Of a DNA stretch of 64,000 nucleotides, positions 1-11,039 are shown in pieces. This DNA is from Hyposmocoma kahamanoa (Eukaryota > Arthropoda > Insecta > Lepidoptera > Cosmopterigidae). Positions within the stretch are counted from its first letter, which is position 1. Each line of letters starts with the position of its first letter. Both the position numbers and the translations under genes were made by a program. Under the pieces are notes generated by a model. It was not told the origin of the DNA. It saw only the letters and a program-made list of their open reading frames with translations, and ran no database searches. Location of the stretch: contig NW_020653726.1 in NCBI RefSeq assembly GCF_003589595.1, positions 11,572,618 to 11,636,617 of the forward strand, in the 5' to 3' direction.

Positions 1-329
1 CTTTTTTTAATAGTTAATATTCTCTGAATGTAAATAACATTAAGTAAAATTATACTACAGTAAGACGGTTCAGAACATCAAAAAAGAAAGAGATGGCATT
101 ATATAGCTCATATAGCGTTATCTCTTTCCTATTTTTAGTAAGGAATAGACAATATTGGGAAATCATTCGTTCTTTAATCAATCACTTTAGCAATAATACA
201 TTACTTGGTTGACAGGTTTGTCATGGTACGAGTATGAGTAATATTATAATAAGCTTAATTTATGCTTACATAGAAATAAAATTGTTTTTGGAAAGGTTAT
301 GGTAGGCCGCCAGTTGACGAAAACGGCGC

Positions 330-392
330 GGTAACAAAAATTGCGAGTTGTCCCCTTATCCGGACAAACTCTTTCACAAGGAGCTACTAAAA
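330..392 (-). repeat. T290 repeat, short fragment
   Basis: A short piece of the ~290-bp repeat called T290 here. It carries the block ACTCTTTCACAAGGAGCT, which marks the 5' part of the sense strand in longer copies. The rest of the unit is missing, and the surrounding first 800 bases hold no other feature I can name. Confidence 0.5.
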
Positions 393-822
393 GTCAAAGG
401 TACACGCCTAAGAAATTGGAACTGTCGTCTTCTCATGTATGAAGCAACCATTTCTCCACTAGCCAGTCACCCACAGTCACCGCTCTTGTGATGTATGTCA
501 ATATTGTGTTATTTTGTGTTGGTATGTGCAATGAAATATGTAATTAATTTGATTTGAACACCCGAGCATTTAATCCGGTAGGTAGTTCACCAAGACCAAG
601 TGTACCTAAGAATACCACGCTGAAGTCGCATGGTTCGTTAAAAACTAGACGACCTATATAACTAAGACAAATGATCCGGATTGCACGACGACAGCTTTCC
701 TGAACAAAGTTAATAATAGATGGCGCGAGAAATAGATCACTTGAATAATGTCTATAATTTTTAATACTGTTATCTCCTCACATAGACTCTTAAGGGTAAC
801 CTCAGACACACGAGAAACATTT

Positions 823-1083
823 ATAAGATACCAAGTGTTGGGGCGAATAACTTGTGTGTCTGGTGGTATGCGACACTCTTGTCCATAGAAGTAGCAGTAT
901 CACAAGTCGCAAAGATCTGAGGGCCATTTGCACTGCGCCCGTCACCCTAAGATACTCGTATAAGTTGAAAAGTGTGCTTGTAATTTTTCTTCAAAACCGG
1001 GACACAGTAATGCTCACATTACTCCTTGGCGGCAGAAATAGGTACTTCACTGGACGAACAAGAAACTCTATTACTACTAAAAC
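823..1083 (-). repeat. T290 retroposon tail, diverged copy
   Basis: Copy of a ~290-bp family found at least ten times in this window. In the sense direction (minus strand here) full copies start near GAGTTCGTCCAGGGAAGTAC, pass through TTCCGGTTTTGAAGGGTAAG and TTTAAAGCTCTGAGTGGCAC, and end at TTGGTATCATAAAA followed by an A-run. The A-rich end and lack of terminal inverted repeats point to a retroposed LINE 3' tail or a SINE. The layout resembles the 3' tail of Bombyx BMC1-type LINEs from memory; this is inference. This copy is diverged and lacks several blocks. A 92-codon frame across it is incidental. Confidence 0.75.
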
Positions 1084-1323
1084 TGCTATAAATGAATGTG
1101 AGTATCAATTTGCAGCAAACACTTTTTTGTAGCAAATCTTGTACGATATTATAGATTGAGGTAATGCGTGTATAAATACATTAAGTATACTTTAAATCCC
1201 TCTTAACATTATTTAACGATAATATTAATTTTGTACACTGAAAAGATTACCAAATATGAAATTATGAACAAATTGTTTTCTCACAGAAGCTGTTGATTTC
1301 CTTGATTTAATGTCAGGTTTTTA

Positions 1324-1520
1324 TCGAGTTCTAAGGTTTTCGCTATTGTTACACATAGGAAATGAAACTATTTTTCTGAATATAAATCGCGTATATTTGT
1401 TTTTTTTTACAAACCACCATTTCGGGCCCTTTACAGGTCCCATGGTCACGGTTGACTGTTGGCCCGAAACATTGGTTTGTGGGTTGGGTTGGTTTGTTGT
1501 GAAAAATAGTTTCATTTCCT
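1324..1520 (+). mobile_element. U190 hairpin element, copy 1
   Basis: One of three copies of a 170-200 bp unit called U190 here (others at 19149-19334 and 59018-59185). It begins CGAGTTCTAAGG, runs into CATAGGAAATGAAACTATTT, and ends with the inverted match AATAGTTTCATTTCCT. A second inner pair is TTTCGGGCCC against GGCCCGAAACATTGGTTTGT, so the unit can fold into one long hairpin whose tip contains CCCATGGTCACGGTTGACTG. This copy keeps the fullest hairpin tip, but I cannot define its target duplication. Overlapping 67-73 codon frames on both strands are by-products of the hairpin. Confidence 0.7.
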
Positions 1521-1618
1521 CCATCTCATGATTTTTTGTTGATAAAAAAAAAATTGTTATGACTCAAAGTCTAATTACGGCGCGACTATTTATCCAAAAT
1601 GTTTTTATATTTTGTATA

Positions 1619-1700
1619 AAATTACTACTTGGCGGCAAAAATATGTAAGGTAGCAGTATTTCTCTGGACGAACTCTTTCACAAGTAGCTCTACTGTTACT
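1619..1700 (-). repeat. T290 repeat, 5' fragment
   Basis: About 80 bases matching the 5' part of T290, with CTTGGCGGCAAAAATATG and GGACGAACTCTTTCACAAG, ending in GTAGCTCTACTGTTACT. It lies just downstream of U190 copy 1 and lacks the A-rich end. Nothing recognisable follows between 1700 and 2855, which is AT-rich intergenic DNA. Confidence 0.6.
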
Positions 1701-2859
1701 GATGGTGTGGTTGACTGTCGCGTTTGAGTTAGGTCGCTATTTGTACAGTGATATTAGCGAGAGCTTGGAGTTGAATATGTTGTGGTATTTGTGCGTTTAC
1801 TGAAGTATTCGTGGTTGTATTTGTGACTTTGCATTTCGTTGCTTAGCTAACAACCCCGCTGAAGTCAAAAATAGGAGGTTTCTACTTTTTATACTTAAGT
1901 CAAAATAAAACTAGAATAACAATAAATATAATAGAACCAATACATATACAACTACTGTTATCCATAAATAGAGCACTTATTATACAACAACTTAAAAAAT
2001 CTTGTATACAATAACAGAAATGATGTAATTTTTTCACTCTCCTTTAGGATTACTCGAAATTATTTGAGCGGTGTTGTTTGCTAAGAGACGATTTGTGTTT
2101 TTATGCAAACGGCACACTTGCAATTCCGTGCTCTTGCTTATATCACTATAGCATATCGAGGAATTACTTTATCTTTTTTTAGACGTACTATATGAAGAGT
2201 GGTTATTCTTGTGATGGCAAAACTTTCTATTTATTTGAAATTTCTTATCAATTTGGATGCATTACTTTAAGAATAGCTAAAAGCCAGTGTGTGAATATGA
2301 AGGAAAAGTGATGTGAAATCCATCTGCAAAATTTGTATATAAATGCATTTTTTGCATTTCAGTTACTTTGTGCTTTAACATACGAGTTTGAGAAAGTAAG
2401 GCGACGATATTTGATTTTGTTGAACTTAATAGAGTTTGAAAAAGAAAGTGGAAATATTGAATTATTCCTGCATTTCATTACTATACGCTCATACATTAGG
2501 CTAAGTTAAAAAAAATAGGTTCTGTGATGGTCCAGAAACTGTGAGCACTCGAAGTAGATAATAATGTTATTCAGAAGTTGGAACAACTGTTTGTGAGTAA
2601 ATAACTCATAGTCCAGTTCAGTCCTACGTATAATTACATAATCTTCTTATCGTATCTGTGGCATACACAACAACCCTTGCAACTGTGGCGAAAGTTTTGC
2701 CAATCGTCGTATGGTACACTCCCACTGTTGTCCAGGGTCTTCCTAACGTACAGGAAAGGAATGGAAGGTAGTGCGGGGAGGCTCCTTTCGTGTACCCTTA
2801 TTAGGTAACTATAAATACCAAAATTAAAAAAAATTACAATTTTCTCGTTTTAATTAATA

Positions 2860-3140
2860 TTATGGGACGGGACGAACAAGTCGTGCGCATGATAGTAAGC
2901 TACATGCCTGTCCATAACAGTTACAGTGCCACTCAGAGCTTTAAATCGCAAAGATTTGAGAGGCACTACCACTGCGCCCGTCGCCCTGAGACATTAGTTG
3001 ACAAGTCCCATGTGCCTGTAATTTCACCAGCACCCTTACCCTTCAAAACCAAAACAGTAATGCTGACATTACTGCTTGGCGGCAGACATAGGTAAGGAGG
3101 CAGTACTTCCCTGGACGAACTCTTTCACAAGGAGCTATAT
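2860..3140 (-). repeat. T290 retroposon tail, near-complete
   Basis: A good copy of T290, displayed antisense. It contains GGGACGGGACGAACAAGTCG, AATTTCACCAGCACCCTTAC and CTGGACGAACTCTTTCACAA in the expected order. The sense strand is minus. Just upstream on the plus strand lies an AT-rich run consistent with the tail end. A 77-codon open frame runs across it, but the same frame is broken in other copies, so it is not a gene. Confidence 0.8.
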
Positions 3141-3380
3141 ACGATGTGATTAATGTGATAGTATAACTTGTTTTCGTTTGCGAAATAATTGTAGCTACAA
3201 GTACAATCATTTCGTCAACAATTTTAAGTAATGAATTTAATCATGTTGTGATTGATTAAATTAGGAATTTTCAAACAAGACTTAATTGAAACCCTGTTAA
3301 TTCAGTCTGTTTTCGACCTTATTACTATGCCTCGAACAATTGCGACGTAGTAATAACACACACAAGACGGCGTAGTAAAA

Positions 3381-3428
3381 CTACACAAGCTTATAGATCA
3401 CTATAAAGTGATCTATGGCCTTGTGTAG
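3381..3428. repeat. Short hairpin, 22-bp arms
   Basis: The arms CTACACAAGCTTATAGATCA... (3381-3402) and ...TGATCTATGGCCTTGTGTAG (3407-3428) pair with three mismatches around a 4-base loop ATAA. It lies in AT-rich DNA, with a run of ATTT repeats at 3490-3507 downstream. It may be the remnant of a small inverted-repeat transposon. No gene is seen nearby. Confidence 0.6.
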
Positions 3429-3867
3429 AGCAAAATAATATAGATTTTTTATCGAATCCGGAGCAAAGCGAAGGAATCTAATGTAGTATTATTTATTTAT
3501 TTATTTAAAACACAAATCTTAACAATACAAGTTCCATTTGGCAAGCACTTATTGCTATGATGATAGCCCTTTTCTTGAATAAAGCCTATAAAAAATCCTT
3601 TCTGTTGTAAAGGTAGACACGAATGGCGTTAAAATACTTATAAGTAATACTTATTTAATTTTAATTAATTGACATTGTAATACTTAAGTTTTATCTATGA
3701 CCTTTCTATCAGGTGCCATAATAAAGGGTTATCGAATCGGTTCACCAGCAATACCACGGTGCTTTAGCCGCTGCCGTGTACACGATGAAGAAGAGCAACA
3801 TACTACCAAGCAACAAATTATAAATCAGATATCACGATGTTTTATTACCATGATGTACAATTAATTT

Positions 3868-3945
3868 TATATCATTTACAATTATTTGTTTGTGAAATTA
3901 CTCCACTAGTTTTTTTTATTTTATAATTATTAATATAAAAAGAAC
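3868..3945. repeat. Short dispersed repeat, copy 1
   Basis: Shares the block TGTGAAATTACTCCACTAGT and its AT-rich surroundings with 21748-21810. Both copies lie in anonymous DNA. The family is not recognised; it may be part of an old LINE or DNA-transposon end. The stretch from 3950 to 5250 shows only AT-rich sequence without a supported feature. Confidence 0.45.
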
Positions 3946-5254
3946 CAACGCTTAAGAAAATTCCTTCGATTGATTAATTATCTAAATAAACCTCCCTACG
4001 GCAGATTTGAACCGGAATTGTTTATTGTTAATGTTTCTTTGGCATATTTTTTTAGTTTTCTTTATCATTATTTTTTCTCATAATGTTCATCAATATTTTA
4101 TTTATATTTTATGTTTTTTTATAAGGCTAAGTCTTTTCAAAATTCTGAACACGTTAATATAATTTTTGTATATGCAAAGCGTTGTAATTTTGTTTGGAGT
4201 ACTGACACCACAGATTGCTCGAGTAAAGCGATGTAACATAATTATATTTTATACAGTGTTACTAAGTACTGTATAAAACTATGGCACTTATAAAAGTAAC
4301 TTCTAGCAATAACTGTCTTGTAGCTATTCGTAAATAAATCATGCTTGTTCAGTGTCTCCAATAGTTTACATAAATAACCAAATTTAGAAACCAAAAATAA
4401 TTTAGAAGCTATGTAATAACAGAAATTTGCATGGTCTGTGCTCCAAGATACCTGACTTTAAAGCAATTCTTACACCGCTAGACCACGGTATTCTGTATTT
4501 AGGTAAGAACTTTAGATTGAAAATCAAATTGGCTACGCTGTTTCTTAAAATGTCATCCACTAACTATGCAATCAGGAAATCATACCAAAATGAATTTTAC
4601 GGCTCACTAGTTAAAGACTTAGTTCGTTTAACACTTTTGTTAACGCTTTATCCTCAGAACTAAAAGGTCGATTAGGGTTCAGAGAACTCGGAGCTAAGAC
4701 TGTACATTACATCCCATTAAAACTTTTTCCAACTTTACGATGGAGTACTTCGGTACCAGACTCAAAATTAATTACTACGTAAAATACAAATAATACTTTT
4801 AATTACCGTTGCTGCTCTGTTAATTAGAGAAAGCTTGTTTTTTATTCAAGTTTCGCTATGCAATTAAAAAATAATGAATTTTTTTCTTTTTCTTTGTAAG
4901 CTGCGAAATAATTCCTCTTGTGCGAATTATTAAAATGGGGTTGGCTTTTTGGGCAAAATAATCTCAAGGCCTGATTAACATTTAACTGTTCTGTTTAAAA
5001 TATATACGACTTGCAGGTTTCGGATTGGTTTATAAACTTGGAAATTACTAATGAAAAGTAAGTTTAGCAAGTAAGTTTAGATTAAGTTAAGCTTTAGCCA
5101 CTACATTAGTAGCTATTTATTTAAATTTAAGTGAAATTACGTTGTATTATTCAAGTTACATAAAGTTTATTATTGTGTAATAATTGCAATATTTATTTGT
5201 AATTAATGATGTGTTTTTACTACCTTTTGAGAAAATGCTCCACAATGTTAGTTT

Positions 5255-5310
5255 ATATATGGCACCCACGATACACGGTTTCCCTAGTACGCTATAAGAG
5301 TGTGCGTTAA
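5255..5310 (+). repeat. SINE-P, 3' fragment
   Basis: Matches only the 3' end of the SINE-P family: GGCACCCACGATACACGGTT followed by TCCCTAGTACGCTATAAGAG. The tRNA-derived head is absent. It abuts a different tRNA-like SINE (SINE-Q) in the opposite orientation, so the two were joined by insertion or deletion. Confidence 0.6.
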
Positions 5311-5455
5311 AAATTACAAATACCGAACAAACACAAAGAAAAATTCCTTCAATCTGACAGGACTCGAAGCAGTGGCTGTATGCCTAACCGAGGCTACAGC
5401 TTTTCTAACTGAGCTACAGACTGACTCAGCAGTGTCGTGTCCGAATCGTATTTTT
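5311..5455 (-). repeat. SINE-Q, tRNA-derived, copy 1
   Basis: On the minus strand it reads TGTAGCTCAGTTAGAAAAGC, a good tRNA A-box, followed ~40 bases later by TTCGAGTCC, a B-box core, then a tail containing TTTTTCTTTGTGTTTGTTCG. A second copy in the same orientation is at 63782-63912. The spacing fits a tRNA-derived SINE with an internal Pol III promoter. It is not a functional tRNA gene because the anticodon and acceptor stems do not close. Confidence 0.6.
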
Positions 5456-5639
5456 TCTACCTTCTGCATCCGCCCATCAAACATTTATTTTAATATTGTC
5501 TACCAGTCGTTGAAATTGACTGTCACACAACTCATGTAACTTTAATTTTGCCATAGTGAATTATGGCTAAATACTGCATCTTAACTTAGAATATATAAGC
5601 GTGACAAGTTTCGCACACTAAAGTTACATTAGTTAGCCG

Positions 5640-5930
5640 TGACTGCGTTTGTGTGAAGATATGGAAGACCTCCATCTTACTTGATGAAAAATAACGATGA
5701 GGTCGTCGATAAAGCATGAAGTTCATTGAACATCTTGAAAATATAATCGAATAAGCCTGCAAGCAGATAATTCCACTTTATTCATAGTCGTTTGCCATAA
5801 AAATTTGGAAGCGTAACGCTACATTTCGCTAACGCTTCGCTAACTACATAGGACTGGAACCCCAGTCTACGTCTAGTCCCCTGATGATGGAAAGGGGAAG
5901 GTGTAATTAAATTTTGCAATTCCATCTCTT
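5640..5930 (-). pseudogene. Jockey-group LINE, 3' end (broken copy)
   Basis: The 3' end of a non-LTR retrotransposon on the minus strand, homologous to 46830-47690 and 11040-11670. Shared plus-strand blocks are CTTCGC-rich sequence around 5835-5850, CCCAGTCTACGTCTAGTCCC, GATGATGGAAAGGGGAAGG, and the tail block GACCTCCATCTTACTTGATG. In an intact LINE this encodes the C-terminus of the reverse transcriptase polyprotein. Here all frames are broken. An unrelated GC-rich segment (5931-6369) separates it from the next upstream LINE piece at 6370-6600. Confidence 0.7.
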
Positions 5931-6369
5931 CCAACACCTATGAGCGGGCAACTTTACAGTGGTGGTCAACATTTTCGTTTGCCCCGGGGCGTCTGTCTTG
6001 TGTGCCGCTAACGCATCTTAGTAGCGTTCTAGACGAGGGCCTAAGGCGAGGTAAGTTTCCCGTATAGTTGAAAGCCATGACCGGACATTGTGACAAGACA
6101 TTGCCACCGACATCTCCGGTACTCGCCCGGAGAGCTAGTAGATGGGCTACACATTTCTCCGGTCCTTCCAGTCGCGTAGCAACTGAAAAAAAAGCTTCGC
6201 CATCAAGTGGATATTTGGTAGTGGACTTTAGAGTCAACGGCTTAGCGGTGGCAACCGTTAGTTGTGTAATGCACAACGGGAAGTCAGCGTGCCAACAGCT
6301 CCGGTACCTGTCTGAAAAATAGGGAGGGTACTTGTACTTGCACCCGGGGCAGCTCACCCGAGGAACTAG
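5931..6369. other. GC-rich segment splitting a LINE
   Basis: About 440 bases clearly richer in G+C than their surroundings, lying between two minus-strand pieces of one Jockey-group LINE. It contains GCCCCGGGGCGTCTGTCTTG and CGGTACTCGCCCGGAGAGC. A 139-codon minus-strand frame and an 84-codon plus-strand frame cross it, but neither resembles a protein I know. It could be a piece of another LINE 5' region or an old insertion. I see no clear terminal repeats or target duplication. Confidence 0.4.
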
Positions 6370-6600
6370 CCTTTTGAGAACCGGACGAAGTCAGGTTGTA
6401 GAGTCCGTCCTGCATAATCAAAAGATTGATAGGTAGGGTCACTATTATCAAAACACATGTTGAAGACGTGAAGGCTGACCCGGTGTGAAGTAACGCCTCA
6501 TCCTGGAAAGGATGACAAGCTGCCTTGCTGCATTTTTGGCTATGGATTCTATGCGTCTTTAGAAATGTCCAAAGCCTCTTGCACATGTCAATGTCGCATT
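6370..6600 (-). pseudogene. Jockey-group LINE, RT C-terminal fragment
   Basis: Translated on the minus strand, one frame gives IESIAKNAARQLVILSRMRR then YFTPGQ. This matches the region after the catalytic domain of Jockey-group reverse transcriptases, and the related copy at 47170-47472 reads AARKLGILSRVRRYFTPRQL. The fragment is frameshifted and stops soon after. It is the upstream continuation of 5640-5930. Confidence 0.6.
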
Positions 6601-7280
6601 GAGGTTAAGAACAGTGCGACCATTTGTAGCAGATTTCTGCCATTTGGGCAGATTAAATTTTTATTCATTCTCATTGCGGCAGAACATCTTAACGTTTTAT
6701 TAAATGTGGTAGAGTTGGGCAGATTTGGGAATATTTAACAAGTTCTTTATTAATTTGGGAACAAACTGAAAACTTGTTATTTTCTGCTACTACGAACAAC
6801 CATCTGAAGCGAAATACGGGCAATATTATAAACATTTTAACCTATATCAACTTTATAGCTATAGCTTCTACAGGCTGTACCTGCTCAATTAGCTTTTATG
6901 ATGCTATGATAATGAATCACAAGTATTGATAGGCCTCTTTAATGCACGTGGTCAAAACACTGGGTCATAAAATACACGGGATGTCGGAAATGATGTAGGT
7001 ATGAAGGAAATGTTGTTTCCACAAATCGGAAAAACATTGAAATCCTTTGTCGTTTCGACTATTGATATTTGTCATAGCTTTGAAGTGCTCTCTAGGGTTT
7101 CACGTAAGGATGGTAGCAAAGTGATGCTGTATTTATACAATATCTTTGAAAAAACTAGATTTACGGGTTTACTATCGATTCTTCACTACTGCAAATTTAT
7201 TTATGAAATTTAATATAGATATTGTTTAAAACCATCGCGCTGGAAATCAGAAGATATTCATATCGAACATACTTAATACT

Positions 7281-7510
7281 TTTTTTTTCATAATACCAAG
7301 TGACGGGACGAACAAGTCGTGAACCTGATGATAAGCCACACGCCTGTCTGTAGCAGTAGCAGTGCCACTCAGAGCTTTAAGTCGTAAAGATCTAAGACAC
7401 TTCCACTGTGCCCGTCAGCAGCAGAGACGTACTCGTAAGTGGACAAGTACCCTACAAAATCGGAATGCAGTAATGCTCACATTACAGCTTGGCGGCAGAA
7501 ATATGTAAGT
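7281..7510 (-). repeat. T290 retroposon tail, truncated
   Basis: T290 copy with sense on the minus strand. It starts with a T-run (the A-tail of the sense strand), then AATACCAAGTGACGGGACGA, and reaches CTTGGCGGCAGAAATATGTA. The last ~50 bases (the GTTCGTCCAGG end) are missing. The 7520-7965 region that follows has two minus-strand frames of 86-89 codons resembling nothing I recognise; they may be chance frames. Confidence 0.75.
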
Positions 7511-8227
7511 GAAATACATCGATCTATTCGATGCTATGATTAATAGCGTCGGATAAATTCGACTGAGTATCATCGTAAATAACGCCTCGTTATTTCGTAC
7601 CAAATCCGATTTACACGGGCACCAATCAACACTTTCCCGGACGATACGCAGTTGAATGTCATAATGCAAGGATCTGGTTTGCATCCAGAGACTCTAAGAG
7701 AACTTTAACAAGGACGTAACACACCTGTGCATCTTCCAATTAGCTCTACGTTAATTTCTTTTTTGCAATGATTACTGCGGCTACTTTTTGGTTGTCTTCG
7801 TGGATTTCTTCCAGCTGCACTGATAACTTTGTCGTAGATACGTACTAGACGAGATTGGATTGCGGCATGTTGATTTAGGTCGATTTGCTCGTTCCGCACT
7901 TTGTTATCATAATCTGCACCAATAATAATAACCGAAGTAATTTGATGGGTAAGTTTGGGTAGCAATCCGTAAAGATTTCATCAAAGCCATTGTTGTTTGG
8001 TAACCTTTAAGAAGATATGTATGTATACAGTGAGGGAAAAACGATACGGGTGAAAGCTATGTACGTAGGTATGGAATCTTGCCTTTTCAAATTATCGGGA
8101 TCGTGCACAACCAATTTATACTTCTTTTATCAAAATATATTGACCAATAGACTCTACATACATACTCGTAGTTCGTGAAGTACTTTTAGCCCATAAGAAA
8201 ACACTCTCTCACCGAGGCCGGCCGGCG

Positions 8228-8316
8228 GTAATGCTTTAATATCACGTGATATTAAAACTGTAATGCTTTAATATCACGTGATATAAATTAGGAAGTATAA
8301 ACTGACCAATCACGTG
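8228..8316. promoter_or_regulatory. Cluster of three CACGTG E-boxes in tandem palindromes
   Basis: The sequence TAATGCTTTAATATCACGTG is repeated directly with a 32-base period (8229 and 8261). Each copy is centred on a palindrome; the first, at 8235-8256, is a perfect 22-bp palindrome around CACGTG (8243-8248). The second CACGTG is at 8275-8280 and a third, in CAATCACGTGGCTTG, is at 8311-8316. CACGTG is the canonical E-box bound by bHLH factors such as Myc/Max and CLOCK/CYCLE. A GGCCGGCC palindrome lies just upstream at 8217-8224. No gene is identified within several kilobases, so a regulatory role is inference. Confidence 0.35.
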
Positions 8317-8319
8317 GCT

Positions 8320-9500
8320 TGAACCTGTAACACTTAACTACTTCACGCCCAATGTTAAATAAACATATCTTGTTTGGACGCTCTACATTGCGAACTTGTA
8401 AGCTTATAGATTTCAAACTCACAACGTATTTTTATTGCTCCAAAATGCATTAGATTGAAACGTCATGGTAGAAATTTTGAATCCGTAGCTTAAAGGAAAC
8501 ACGTACGATTTGTAACATATCTAATACTTCATATGTACCTAGTGCCTCTGTGAGTATAAATCACTCGATACCGTGAGGAAACTTTGAAGCGGGACTAAGA
8601 GGTACGTATACGTTTACTTTAGTAATTGAAAAGGAAGATAAGCTTTTCTTCGCCAAACAATATACAAGATGTAGTATGAAAACAATAAATAATTAAATCA
8701 ATCCGCTTGTAAAGGAGTGTTCTAATTTTGATGCAATAAATAAAACATTTTTCGTTCTTCGAGACAGGTCTAGCGTCTAAGTCATACTGGCAGATTTAGA
8801 TTCTAATTTTACTTCGATAAATTTAATTTAAACCCAAGTTATCACTATGAAATATATATTAAAAAAGCAAATTACCAGATCGTGAGTTAACTAATGTTGG
8901 TTGCAGATAGAAAATATTTATTTTTTAAGTTGTAAAATAAATCGCGAGTATTTCTTCAAGTCAGAGCTTTCCTTTTTTGAGCGTGGAGTTGTTGAAGATT
9001 GAATAGTAAGTATGTAATGATAATGGCTGTCAAAAATAAATTGACTTAAATTGTAATATTATTTGTTATATTATACAATAACATATTTAGAAAGGATTTA
9101 GATCAAATCAGAATTGACAATATATTCGGAATTGACGTTATTTTATTTTTACTTGAGTTTTCAATCAGGAGGCGGTTTAGCGTCTGAGTAGCGTCCGAAT
9201 TGATATTTTAATTAGCCCAAATGCGATATTCTTTTTTTGAAACTTCTTATTGTTCTGTGTACAGTATAATAATACTCATTATAGTTCTGCGTACAGAACT
9301 TTAATGAAATTTTTCAGTTCAGAGACAATATAATTTTGATGGTTTATGGAATTATAACAAACAGATTAAAGTACAGGAGTAGAAAAATATAGTTACATGC
9401 TTCAGGCCCAAGTATAGGCCCTCAGAATACTATGAAAAACTAATTTATCTAGATACTCGCTAGGTATGTAGCGCTAAATTTTAATGTAATGTTTTCATTA
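8320..9500. other. AT-rich intergenic stretch, nothing recognised
   Basis: I see no open frame of note, no repeat family shared with the rest of the window and no promoter-like cluster. Only short AT runs and a small inverted repeat near GTTCTGCGTACAGAAC (9285-9300) stand out. Confidence 0.5.
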
Positions 9501-9507
9501 TAATGTA

Positions 9508-9665
9508 GATAGATAGATAGACAGATAAACACTTTATTCACTGATACACAAATACAGATCAAGCATAAAAGAAAAAACAAAACATGATTGTCATAGCAGT
9601 GAAACGGCGCTGACTCAGCATATGCCAAAGGTTCCTAAGGCGCTGGTTTTCAGTCAGAACCAACG
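9508..9665 (-). repeat. LINE 3' tail with (GATA)n, copy 1
   Basis: Starts with GATAGATAGATAGACAGATA, then ACACTTTATTCACTGATACA, and ends at AGGCGCTGGTTTTCAGTCAG. A homologous copy lies at 40037-40190. Read on the minus strand it is a LINE-style 3' end: a poly(A)-signal-like GAATAAAGTGTTTATCT followed by a TCTA-type tail. The upstream coding part is absent. Confidence 0.65.
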
Positions 9666-9669
9666 AGAG

Positions 9670-11035
9670 GGATTAAGTTCTTTGAAAGCAAAAATATAAC
9701 GACTATGAGTAAAGTTATACATTGACAATAATAATATACATAGTAAAGTGTATACGTACACTGAGTATTTATGTAATCATAGGAATAATATCGTCTGGGT
9801 CGGAATTGTTGGAGCAGAATGCCACCATATGAAGAGAGGACTATGATAAATTGTTTTATTTTTCGTACGAGAATATAACTTCATTTTCGGATTCAAATTA
9901 CGATATAATCTATTGGCGAGCTCTAAGTTTTACGATGTGCATAATAAACTATTTCGACAGGAATCACATATTTTGTACATTAAGATGTACACGGGGCCAT
10001 AGGAGATTATACCTCTCTCCTAAAACGTTGTCATTTTACAGAAGTGGCCTTATTACACTTGTACAGTCAATATCCGAATCGTTATGATTGAATTATATAT
10101 TTTTTTATTATTATTTGAATTCACACTGTAAAGACGCGAACACATTAATTCGTCTCGCTTATAAGTGTATCTTGAATGTGTTTGACATCTCAATGAACAC
10201 AGTTCACGTGATTTACACTTCAAACAGACTATCTCCTTGAATCTTCGTAAACCCATACGGGTGTGTAACGGGGATTAAGGGAAATAAGTCCATTAACAGT
10301 ACAATCACCAACAACGACTCTCTTTCAATGTAAGCGGAAAACCGGGTAACGGGAGGCCGATTCTCGTACGACAGAGAAAATTACGAGTAGAGAAAGGGTG
10401 AAAAACATGGCTGATGTTCATGGTATGGTAACAGTTCATGGCATTCTCAGAATCTCAAGGTAGGCAAGCATACGAGTGGTCGTAGGCAGTAGAGCGTGTG
10501 AAAACTACATACACAAATATAACAAAATATTGTCACTTGATAAACACACATTAAAACTACTCTACCAACCGTCTAGTTACATTCGGTTGCTTAAGGCGAG
10601 TCATCAGACGAGATGCTAGAAAAACTATTTTGCTAGATCAAATGGTTTAGGTATTTACTATTAGATAACGATCCTACAAAAAATATGAACACTTAAGAAT
10701 CTAAAATGAATTATTTAAGAATTAAATATCTAACTTTGCGCATGATTTTCATATGGAGATATTTCTCTTAAATGCGGTTTACGGGACGCGAGGAGCGGCC
10801 TCCCACACCTCACCTCCTAAAATCTAGGCTCGCGTTGAAATACCTCGCCTTAACTGAAACATACCTTGAATTTAGTGTATATTTGTTTATCGATTTTGTT
10901 TACAATATTATTGATAAAAAAACGGAACGGAACACATTTCACAATCTCTCGACTTATAATCTGTATTCTACACCGACACTACGACTTGTACATTTTATAC
11001 AATAGCAAGTTGGTGAAATTTTTTGTAGAGTTGGA
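9670..11035. other. AT-rich intergenic stretch
   Basis: Holds short frames of 67-78 codons with no recognisable protein. A moderately GC-rich patch at 10340-10500 has no clear identity. No repeat shared with the rest of the window was found. Confidence 0.4.
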
Positions 11036-11039
11036 AGTG

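Noticed and set aside
1310..1531. Overlapping 67-73 codon frames on both strands
   Set aside because: They coincide with the U190 hairpin, whose inverted repeats create mirrored open frames.
2862..3095. 77-codon protein
   Set aside because: Lies within T290; the frame is not kept open in other copies.
7705..7965. 86-codon minus-strand gene
   Set aside because: No recognisable motif, no start context or partner exon, and the adjoining frame is shifted; kept only as a remark under the T290 copy.
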